Shown piece after piece: positions 10,821 through 22,000 of a stretch of DNA of 64,000 bases (within the stretch, counting starts at the first letter, position 1; each line of letters begins with the position of its first letter). Made by a program: the position numbers and the translations under genes. The stretch spans positions 34,262,668 through 34,326,667 of the forward strand of contig NC_092569.1 of assembly GCF_037975245.1 (NCBI RefSeq), given 5' to 3'. The stretch is from Apostichopus japonicus (Eukaryota; Echinodermata; Holothuroidea; Aspidochirotida; Stichopodidae). The notes beneath the pieces were generated by a model. That model made no database searches. It saw only the letters and a list, made by a program, of their open reading frames with translations, and was not told the DNA's origin.

Positions 10821-11881
10821 TGTCATTCCGCCATCGGTACTTTCCGCCATAGAAAAAGTGCCATTCCGCCATGTTACTGCCATGGCGGTAAAGCACTTTT
10901 TGTACGGCAAAGAGAGCACATTATTGTGAGTGCATTGTATATGCACTGTCTTTTGCTTCGCTTCACACTACCTACGCCTGCAAAATCGGTTAGTTATATC
11001 AACAACCAGAATTGGACCTTTTAATAAAAATTCAGCTTAATTTTTATACGATTTAAAGTCAACCAACTATTATATTTGAAGACAGTGAATCGATTCTTGC
11101 GAACTTACAATAAATAATTTAATAATATTCAATCAACCTGTTCATTAAAGACACATATCAATTCCCCAATCTTGTCTTAACTACAAATTCAGTCTATCCA
11201 GCGAACCGTCACATTTGAAGACAGTGTACCTAGGAGGTCCAGAGAAGGGCTACTAGGATGATTAATTCCTTCAAGGGTGTTCCTTATTATCTGCGGTTAC
11301 AGCTGCTGAATCTCACCACACTGGAGCTTACGTGGTGACTTGATTCAGGTTTTCAAGCTTTTGTACGGTTTTGACAATTTATCCTTCACTGCCTTTTTCA
11401 TGTTTTTAAATAGTAGTTGACAGTTGTACCAGAGGTCATTGTCTTAAACTTCAAAGTCACAAAGTAGGATTAATATTTGGCATACATTTTTTGCTAAGAG
11501 GGTTGTGAATGAGTGGAATGGTTTGCCTGAGAATGTTGTAGTTTGCAAGTATTGTGAATGGGTTTAAGAATGCTTTGGACAAGCACTTTAAGCATTGTAA
11601 TCGGGTCTGAGTGTTTTTGTCGTCAATTTCTATTCTCTCCTATAGGGTCCTTGATGGGGACTTAATTGCCCTCCTGATCCATTTTTGCTACTAAACTAAA
11701 GTAACCTATCCATCCATGCGATTCATAGAAAGTTTCACCGATTATTCTTGTTTACCATGTAGTAAAATCCATTCCTAAAATGTACCTTTCCGCCATAGGT
11801 TTCGAGCCTTTCCGCCATGGAGGAAAGGATCAAATCCTACTGCGGAAAGGTATGGCGGTATGTACCTATGGCGGAATGGCA
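10821..11881. mobile_element. DNA transposon remnant with repeated CCGCCAT termini
   Basis: The left end reads TGTCATTCCGCCATCGGTAC; the right end, inverted, reads TGCCATTCCGCCATAGGTAC. CCGCCAT or its complement recurs several times inside each end (10850-10880 and 11785-11875), forming subterminal repeats. No transposase is seen. The middle carries a LINE fragment, so the element is nested or composite. Confidence 0.75.
11225..11605 (+). pseudogene. LINE 3' fragment nested in the CCGCCAT element
   Basis: Forward-strand translation in broken frames gives VQRRATRMIN, then LQLLNLTTLEL, GDLIQVFKLL and, after a frameshift, FFAKRVVNEWNGLPENVV and NGFKNALDKHFK. This is the usual C-terminal tail after a LINE reverse transcriptase. 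It is frameshifted and truncated at both ends. Confidence 0.82.
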
Positions 11882-14705
11882 CTAGATCTGCTTAGGCTAG
11901 GCTACATTCAAAACAGTAGTTAATTAGCCTAGACACACTAGCGTTTGCCTAGGCTAGGGCCACCACATTTCCTGACAGTTAAATAATAGTTCCCACAGTA
12001 GGTTACTAAGCATAGCATAAAGCTAACATGGTCTCTGCATACTCTGAGCTAGGTCTATTTCAGGGAAAATATGACTTATGGTGGCTGATTATGCCTTACT
12101 ACTAGCTGCCACTAGTAGTATTTTTAGTAAGCTATAGTACTATAGGCCTAGCCTTGCTTGATCAACTTGACATTGATGCTGATATAGACTGAAGGTAGGC
12201 CTAGACCCTTGTTAGGCCTTGGCCTCCCACAATTTACCCAAGTCAGGCTAGAATAGGAATTTAGCTTGACGTTTAGCGTAGAACTACCGTAGGTCCCCAG
12301 GCCGAAGTTAGCCTAGGTCTGTTGCCTAATTTGTAGACCTGACCTTTAGGCACAAGTGCATAACAAAGTCACATTAAGCTACTGTTAATTCTAATTTCTA
12401 GGTTAGGCCTGAGTAGAATATTCTGTTCTATGGGCCTAGGTTACCGTAACCAAAAAGTTTAGGCTAACTTACTAGTTACTGATATTTATACGATTGTTTG
12501 GATGTAATTTGAGATAGCTTTGCTGTAACGTCCAAATTGCAAATACAGCATGATCTCTGACAACCTACCTGTGAGTGTGATTAGATTGGTTACCCGGTGA
12601 ACAGTATATAATTATTGCTATATCATGTGTACCTGATTCTAGTCTAGACTAACTCAGGTTACAGTAACGGTCCCACAGCTTAAATCCAATCAGTTTTTAC
12701 CGTACTTCTAGTTCTGAGAGAGGGAGCAGGTGTTTCGTGTGAGTGCCTGGTTGGATTGAAATTGGAACTGTTTAGTTCTTTTTTATTACACCGTGTGTCT
12801 ATAAATAGACCAACTTACGGAAGCTATATGTACAGAGGCGTATAAAGGACGTACAGTAATATAGACCACAAGGATGTATACAGGATTTGCAAAAAAATAA
12901 CATGCATTTCGTTTTTAGTACAGTTTACGAATCCAAACATCGAGGAACTTTCGATTAGTTTAGTTCAGTTCAGTTCAATTATTTTGACTTCGGTTGGTAG
13001 TTTGGCTGAGATTAATACGTTCATTGTTTGGTCAGCACTTTTACCAAAGCAACTTGGCATTCAATAATTGCACTGATGTCAGTGATTTCACAAATTAAGA
13101 CGCATTCCTGGACTTTTCAGTGAATTGCAAAGAAAACGATTTTCAGAATTTAATGCATTTGATTCGATTTTCAACATTCGTCTCTTAGACCCTTTTCATC
13201 ACATCAGTGTCAACTATATAAGCAAAAAACAAATTGGAAATTAAATCTTCACTATTGCCCAAAGGAACAGTGACAAATATATATACTACAAATTTGTTAA
13301 AATAGCCACAAATTAGAACTAAAAAGTCTATTTGCATGTTATTCGTATTAACAGTATAATTACACTCCAGCTAGTATACGCCGTGCGTACAAACCCGTAC
13401 ATGATCATTAATAGGGCAATTATGCGCGAGAGCTTCTCTAAATTAGGCTATAATTAATGATAAAAATGATAAAATTAAACTATCGGGGCAGAAACTGTGG
13501 GATTTAAGCTTGCTACGCTTTTAGATAAGATATTTCACCGCATGACATGTCCACTCGGGCCTCACCCCCTCCTCTTACCCGGCCAAATCTGTCCAGAGAT
13601 GGCTGGGCGATCTAACGGGAATAGCTTATATGACCAGTATATGGGTACTGTACAGTCCCATATACATGTACACACTCATCTTTTGTCGAACTATCGCACG
13701 TATATTCCCAAATGTTATGAGTAAGTTGCTCCAATCTTAAGTCAAATTGAAAACTTTCCCAAAAAGATCCCCCCAAAAACAAGCCATCGAGAACAAAATC
13801 TGGATAAAGTCTGAAATATTTCCTTTTGGTTTCCCGAAGGAAAAAAATGGAGTAGCTCTTACCCACTCCTTCCGGAGAAACATTTCATACTGTAGTTTAG
13901 CCTATATATGTTTATTTATAAATCACGTTAAATGTGTGGGACTAGTGATTTAAAAGGAAATTCCCATGTGGGAAGACTGTACGTTTCTATACGGTTACTA
14001 TATGTACAAGCATGGTGCCTTCCTGCTACACTGAGAGAATTAAATTCCAAAGAAGCTCTGTAGGCTGCTCTAACGCTGCTCTGTATACTATATAGGTTTG
14101 TTTCCATCTTTCTGCGTGTACAAAATACTGTGAATTGTACTTCAATAGCCTATATGCCCACTACCTTGAACTAAGACACACGACAAAGTTTAACCTTGCA
14201 GACTCAGTTCCAGAGAGGAAACCAAAAGGGAACAAATGTATTTTAAAAGTATTTGATTTAAGTTTAGTAGTTTACTATACCCTTTATTACTGCGTGCAGC
14301 CAGCGGGAGAATAATTCAAACCAATTAAATTCAGTTTACCATTCTTTTTTCAGTTGTTTTGTACAATGTTTGTATCTTAGTCCCAGGCCTATATATATTA
14401 GCATCCAAACGATATATCTGCTACTCTATATTTGTGTTCCGATCCTTTTAATTATTCATGACATTAATAAATTATAGTTAGCCCGTCACAATTGAACCCA
14501 ACCCACTTCTCTGCTGGATATACTTCAATGCTGGTAATCCTTGACATTAATAAACATGATTTCTGAGATCATTTTTTTTCAGCCTTATTGTATCAAATTT
14601 GTACGGAACCATAGAACCTACATCACGTTGCACACGTTTAATCCAAACACTAACCGTACACAAAGTACGTAAACAAAATTGTTTTTTATTAACCGTTTTA
14701 CACGA

Positions 14706-14753
14706 GCGTCAAATATCTGAACATTAAAACGATAATTGTCAGATATTTGACGC
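14706..14753. repeat. Perfect 15-bp-arm hairpin, pre-miRNA-like
   Basis: Arms GCGTCAAATATCTGA and TCAGATATTTGACGC pair exactly. After two mismatches four more pairs close a six-base loop. The element lies outside any recognised gene and could be a small palindromic MITE or a small-RNA precursor. Confidence 0.6.
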
Positions 14754-16158
14754 TTTGGCATAGACACGAACTCTGTTAAACAGTGATTTTTTATAATTTT
14801 TTTTTTTACCGTTTTGCAACGTGCAAGTCGTAAAATGTGGCAGCTCTTCCATGCTTCCGTAATTTGTCATCGGGGTTGACAAAATGAAGGCGACGTGTTT
14901 CTGAGATCATTGAAGCAAACTCATCCATGATTAGACAACATTATTATCGGATCGAATACGAACGATGGAACAATGCATGTAGGTAGACCGATGTATTTTT
15001 AAGGCTGAAGAAAAACGCTGGATTATATTTTTAAATATTTTTGTCTCAATAGAACATACTTGGAGTAGCGAAGTGATTGACTCATGTAGTTCCACAGAAG
15101 GCACATTTAAGTTTTACTTACGGGAATGAAGTTAAGTTTATTGCAAGGACCAACTTGATATTTAAGCGATATAATTCCAGACAGGTATGTTTATATACCC
15201 CCAGGAAGACACACCTTCTTTCTGGAAGACTCATTAGGGGGGGGGGGTTAGAGGCGGGGGATAACATCTAGCTGCTGGAGGCTTATGCAGCTATCCTCCT
15301 GTGATTGTGGTCACTACTATCTTACGTGCATTATACTGGATAGGAAGGCAGCATCGCAAAAGTTTTAGTGGGGGAGAGGGGGCTCATCACCAACTGGCAG
15401 GCGGATATTACAACAACAAAAAATTATAGTGCATGGCACATAAATATAACGTAGTTATTCGGTAACATTGAAACATTTAAAATTCTTCAACGTTGTTTCA
15501 AAAGTTATAAATAAAGCACCATCTTGTATCTAAACACCCTCTATTTTACCATAATTTCTCATAAGAGAAGCGAGTGGACTTAACAGAAGCTTATTCTTAA
15601 CCTGATATGTAATTGTGCAACAACAAAATAAGCACATTGGAATGCTAGTGTTTATTGTGTCTATTTTGATTGGGTTATTTCTATATAAATTCATCACTTT
15701 TCGCGGTGAGTGTAGTTTGACGATCTACAATTTAGCAAAATCGTAACTGTGTATACCTAAGGTCATCCTTTAACCAAGGAGGTTTTTTGTAGTACAACCT
15801 CATTGCTTTAACAGTCTACAGCATATCAACATTAATTCGTGCCTAAATTAATCCTTTAGAGCAAGAGAATGTCGTAACCATACAACCTGCAGTATATGTG
15901 CCAATAGTATTCAACGTCAATCACATACCAACATTTTGTGCCTGCAGTCTTTTAATCAAATGTTTGCAACAAATCGGAAATATAACTACGTTGTACTTCA
16001 TATACAAAACAGACTATAGTGAAGCAATGTAGCGGCGATGTTATTGCATTTAGAACCATCATAAGCCTCAAACAATTTAGGACTAAGCTAATCAATCTAT
16101 ATCCATCATACTACTTAGGAGTCACGATAGAGGAGAGAGCCTAGAAGGATGAGGCGGT

Positions 16159-16173
16159 GGGGGGGGGGGGGGG
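16159..16173. repeat. 15-base G homopolymer
   Basis: Uninterrupted G run within a purine-rich stretch. Similar runs occur at 43807-43822 and 59341-59353. Confidence 0.95.
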
Positions 16174-18607
16174 ACGAGGAAGATATGTGGAGAGGAAGGG
16201 AGAGGAGGGTGTGACATATCTTCGCCCATTGAAGTTGAATATAAAAAAAACATCAATAAACTAAATACATTATGAAACATTCAATTTTTCAAGTTTTATT
16301 GACACGGATGAACAACAAGAACAATGTAAATTGGTTTTTGCGACATCTAAGCTAGTGAACCATGTTATTTGAGTTCCCTTCTCGGAAGGGTACTTGTGGT
16401 GAGATAATCTGTCCATGGAATCTTATTGACATGCATTTCTCTTAATACTTTCTTAATCAGAACAAAGGATTGGCCTCACAGTTTTGAAAATTACGCTTTG
16501 AAATAAATTTGAGAGATGTTGAGAATGTTAGGACAGGGGGGAAGACAATGTACTGTTGGCTCATGTGACTAGGGTCACATCTGCCTGAGAGACTTCAAGC
16601 TAGAATCGAAAAACAGGAATGAAGGCCACTCCAATGTAGTCAGAAAACAGCACCAATCAAAACGTTTGACCCAAATATGCATAAATACTAAGTCATACTA
16701 GTTTATAGGAATAATTCTTGAGGACCACAAAGCTCTTCATCAAGTTCAACTTCCATTTTATCCTCTTAGAGAGTCATTGCTCATGTCCAGCATCAATTCA
16801 CTAGGGCTATTATTTCAGTTTAATCACATATTTTGTATTATAGAGGACAAATGTTCCATTTACATTTTCCGTTGTCAGGAAACGACATACCTTACAAATT
16901 CTACCATGAATGAAAGTCTTGCAAGATCACATTATTTTATGCGCGGTTGTTAACCTTTGGGTGCATTCAAAGTAATATCGGTTTCTCTGTGTATTGATAA
17001 CTAGAGAACAATAGGTTACAACAATACAGCAAGCTCATTTCTACATCTTCACAATAACACTTAAATTCACAATGGTTCAAAAGTAATCAAATCCACCATC
17101 ATTCATTCATCAAAATAATCCTTAACAAAAGTACAAAATAATGAAATGCTAATAAATTTGTAGCAAAAGTGCAAAAACGGAGAGAAACGGTGGGAAAAAA
17201 AAAAAAAGAGAAATGAACAAGAAAATATCTTTATTAACACTCTGAAATGTACAAGTATTTTGTTGGAAAATAAATAAGTTGGAAGAAACGTGGAATGAAA
17301 TGTGAAAAAAAAAAAAAATTACATGAAAACAAAAGAAAATGCAAACAATTAATAAGCAAATTATTACTCTTGTGATAAATGTTTTTTGGCAACAGAAATG
17401 GAACAAAAGATAAAGAGAAAAAATTAAATCCATGAAAATTAAGGAAAAAAGAAAACAAAATACAAACTGAATGCTTTAATAAGCTGAATACATCCTGGAA
17501 ATGCCAAATATAATATTTATTTATTAAGCAGCTGATATTTGGAAAGAAAATCTATCATCTATATAATATTTCAGTTGAATAAGGTCTCTGAATAAGGAAA
17601 CAGGCATCTCAAGATAATGCTGACAATATGCTACACAAAACTCCAATTTTTTTCTCCTAATTAATTAACAATATTTCTCCTTTTGTTTTATGCACTTTGT
17701 GCAAAAAATCTTCTGAGGCTACCAAATATCAAAGAAACGTCACGTGAGCCTCTCACAGGCCTAATTAAAGTGCCTTCTAAATCCCAGGCACATAAATAAT
17801 GCATATATTTGTAAATATGGGTTGAGAGCTTTGTTAACTTGAAAGGTTTAATTAAGGAAACAAAAAGGCATGAATATGATTGGACAGAAATGTGAAACCT
17901 ATTTTATGAAAAGGCAAGCCACCCACCCCCCCCCCCTCCCTCCTGTCCTACTTCACATCTCCCAGCAAAAAAATAATCATAATAATAAATAAAGAAAAGG
18001 GAAAATTGCCACAAGTCAGCTGAGACCATATTGTTGTTCACATTGCATGTTCTCTGTAACAGATATAATACACTATTTTAGGCCACATAATCTCCCTCCA
18101 CTAAGCACATGGCAAGCAACAACAAGTCTTGTCTTATACTGAACAAACACATTTTTTAAAGGGAGGGGAGAAAGCGGGGGGGAGGGGGGGAAGTGGTAAG
18201 AATAATGTTAATTCATAGCATCAACCCAGCTGTGAAACCTGTTGGTTATGCACACTTCTCTCCTCATTTTGAATCGGCTGAGAGTTGTCATGCAGTTCGG
18301 AAAGGATAACGTTAGTAAATAACATCTATTTAATCTTTTAGAGACAAATTTTGTAGAAAAGTCCTCAATAATAGAGCATCTGGCAAACACACACATTTAC
18401 ACACACACAGAGTGACAGACACATTGTGACAACTTCACCACGAATAAGAAGATGTAGTCTTGCTTGAATGTTCGTACAAATTCGAAGAAAGAAAAAATCG
18501 TTGCAACTTTTCAAAATGTAGCACCAAAATCAAGATCCGATAGAACGTAAGTAGCATGCATGCTTCAAAGTTGTCTGTGTTTTAAATGAAAGACAAAAAA
18601 CCTTAAT

Positions 18608-18613
18608 TTATTA
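18608..18613 (-). terminator. Candidate poly(A) signal AATAAA for stathmin
   Basis: AATAAA on the minus strand, about 360 bases after the stathmin stop. Another lies near 16300, which would give a 2.7-kb 3' UTR. Which is used cannot be told from sequence. Confidence 0.4.
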
Positions 18614-18976
18614 CCAGTTAGCGTAGACAAGCGTTCCACAGTGATACTTACAAAATGGATTTGATTTCCAACAATTCACCCAAAATCAAACAACAGTTTG
18701 TGATTGGGGGACTAAATTTAAACCCCCGCCTTAAATTCAGAGATGCGTCTTTTTTTCTCTCCTTTTTTTTGCCCCAAAGTAGTAATTTGTTTCGTTTATT
18801 GTTACCTCCTGGTATGAGACTCGTAAGGTTCGAAACCAGCTTGTTAAACACACCTACATCCTGCTTGCAACATGTACTGCAATAATTACAAACAGTTTTA
18901 GCAATTATCATCCTCATTGGACATCTTTTGTACAGCTCCAACAGAAACGGAAACAGAAAACACCTCTGACATCATT

Positions 18977-19063
18977 TTACGAGCTTGTCGAGGATGCGTC
19001 GCCGTCGTCTCCAATATCTCCGATGACCTTCTTGCGTTTCTGGACCTTTTCTATCTTTTCATC
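18977..19063 (-). CDS. STMN: Stathmin exon 4 (C-terminus and stop)
   Basis: 28 codons plus TAA (18979-18977). It codes DEKIEKVQKRKKVIGD and an acidic Ser-rich tail, matching human DKHIEEVRKNKESKD. The acceptor CTCTTGAACAG is the first unit of a 60-bp minisatellite. Confidence 0.93.
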   Translation of the reverse strand, partial: DEKIEKVQKRKKVIGDIGDDGDASSTSS

Positions 19064-22000
19064 CTGTTCAAGAGCAAGATATAAAACAATGATATGAGAT
19101 GGCCAGAGCTTGGTAGATAAAAGATGTTCAAGAGCTAGATTCACAACAATGATACGATATGCACAGGGCTTGGTAGATAAAAGCTGTTCAAGAGCAAGAT
19201 ATAAAACAATGATATGAGATGGCCAGAGCTTTGAAGATGAGAGTCATTCAAGAGATAGATTTAAAACAATGATATGAGATGACCAGAGTTTGGTAGATAA
19301 AAGCTGTTCAAGAGCAAGATGTAAAACAATGATATGAGTTGCACAGAGCTTAGTAGATAAAAGCCGTTCAAGAGCTTGATTGAAAACAATGATACGAGAT
19401 GCACAGAGCTTCCTAGATAAAAGCCGCAGATGATTTTTGATTTATGACATTTGCAGAAAGGAGGAATCTTTGTTGCAGACTGAATCTAAGTTTGTAACAA
19501 CCCAGACAAAGAATAATTAATAATTTTTGATGATTAGGGACAACTGCTTTACTTTTTTGGGTTTGTGTATCTTTCAAATTTTAATCTATAAAGCAGAATT
19601 TTCTATTTGAAGAGGGTTTGGCATAATAATTAGTCACTTGGCTGTCTCATGAACGATTAGTCTTGGACTACCAGTCACTTTGAATTCTGACTTACATGTT
19701 CTTTCAGCTTCAGCAAGAGGTTTTCTTTACAGGCCTTCTGATTTCCTTCAATCCTTTGTAGTTTCTCCATCAGTTTGACTTCGGCCTCCTCCTTGAACTT
19801 CTTGTCTAGCGCCTCGGCTTTAGCTCTAGCCTCCATGATCTTTTGATTATTCTTCTGAGCTTGCTGCTGGCGGGAACATTCCATGGACTACGAGATTAAA
19901 GAAAATCAAAGAAATGATTTGGCCGGAGACATGCTACATTCTGTCCAATTGGAATGTGCTTCCCAACGTTTCATTAACATAAGAATTTTATTCGTTAGTG
20001 TTAACGATGACGGGCATCACAGAATCTGGATTCACATCATAAGGTTACTGAGTTTTAAACTAATTACAAAGATTTGACAAGGAAATGCCTAAATCCCACA
20101 GGCTGCGAGTGTATGAATGACTGATCCAACGTTTCTCCCTATTAACAGCATATATGCAACATGGTCTCTTAATGTAAACATCTTTTCCCTTGGGACCTAA
20201 GTAGGCGACCCATAACTGAGGCAAGAGCAGAGGACTTGGAGACATAGGGTATTCCGATGGTTAAATGGACTTGCTTTAGTGATGCGATTTTAAAGTTATC
20301 TATCAAAGAGTTATATAATTACAACTGTTGGCTTTTAAGATTTTAGCTATAGATATATTTTCTAAGCAATACATAAAATTAAATTGCTGTAAAGAAACTA
20401 CTAAAATTTGCTATCTCTATACCTCTCTACTCCCAAAGTTTTAATTGGCTTCGTAACTACTAGGACCTCCTCAATCCCTTACTACCAAGTGCTGTAAATG
20501 TTTCTGTAAAGAGATACTCTCTTACAACCACCATGTTTAAGTTTTCTTGGAGGTTCCATTTCTTCAATTTTCTCTCACCCTCCCTCCCTCCTCCTTCCCC
20601 CCTCCCCCTCCCTCCTCCTTCCCCCCACCCATCTCCTAGTGGTTTGTTACCTTCCTCCTCTCCTCAGCTGCTATTTGCTTCTCCTTAATCCTCTTTTCTA
20701 CGTTGATGTCATCTTTGGACGGAGGTGAGTTCAGTACTTTTGCAGGATCCTTTGATGGCTTCTCCCAGACAAGCTCAAAGGCTACTCCACCAGGGCTCTT
20801 GATTTCTAAACGCAATGAAAGACACAAAAATTAAGAAATGAAACTTTCAAAGAAAAAAACAAACAATAAATACACCAGAGTACACTTACACACTTCACTT
20901 GTACCCCATCAGACCCCCTTACACCCCTCCTAATAATCCTGATGACAGAAAAAATGCAAAACACATTTTCAAGCAAACCATATATTCTTGTTGAACGTAC
21001 AGACTACGGAACATCAATGTTTAATATGTAGTGCACTTGTGTAGAATCCAGTATAAATAAAAATTCAAATAGTCCACAAAAACATCCAACCAAGCAGATT
21101 AAAACCAAGTATTTTATCATAAACTTTATTCAGATCTTCCCACATTCTCTCCCAGGCAGAAACTTTTGTCTTCTGATTAAAATCAAAGCAGACTACCCAG
21201 CCTTTGAAAAATGCAAATTATATGAAGAGATATATGAATTGTACATGATAGTATTACATTTTCAAGATATATCATCAGTGCCAAACAATTCTCAAAAATA
21301 GATTACAGTAGTCTGCAAAGAAGATTCAAATATTCAAGCTTTAAAATTGTAAAGTGACAAGCACTGTAATCCAGACTAATGCGATACGAAATGAATGTCA
21401 GGGCTTTAGTCAGCGTATCAATAATATATGCAGACATCCTCGCCACAGAGACAGTGAAGCAATCACATGTGGCTTTCACGGGCACAGGGCGGGAAACGTG
21501 AGTAATATCGTCTGTACTGCATCACATGTTCAATGTATCAACCACTGCAAAGTCATTGGCAGATTGCAAAGGTTACGCCTTAGTAGGACACGTACCGATA
21601 CAACAGGTCTAATTAAGGGTTGTACTAGAGTCAACGCAATGTGTACATACCTAAACTGAATCATAATTGGTTGTCACGAAAGGAGAGAGAATTTTGAAAG
21701 TTGATTAAATATCATCAATGGATGTAAATTTATAAGAAAAAAATGAGACTTTTTAAAATTTGATTATATTTTTTATTATCATCATCTTTAATGAATGACG
21801 ACGGTAGTCCTGCTGAGTGCAGAAGCACTGCTTTCCAGAGGAGCCCTTAAGACTTAGTCAAAATTTAATTGGGAAAGAGCTCACCGCATTCTAACTTTCT
21901 GTCTGTAAATTAAAATTGATACGCAGTGTCATACTCTATTGTCTCAAGAGACACTTGAAGCTACAACTGCCAAGAGACCTCCATGCAAATGAAGCTCATA

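Larger units (their letters stand above)
10131..18976. other. Spacer: MDC1 5' flank to stathmin 3' UTR
   Basis: No coding exon is recognised. It contains a transposon (10821-11881), a stretch rich in TAGGCCTA words (about 11890-12480), a long hairpin (14706-14753) and a 15-G run (16159-16173). The part nearest 18976 is stathmin 3' UTR. An ATG-rich 5' UTR for the MDC1-like gene should start not far above 10130, but no TATA box or clear start site is visible. Confidence 0.5.

Noticed and set aside
19065-19424. CRISPR array
   Set aside because: Units are contiguous with no spacers, in a eukaryotic intron.
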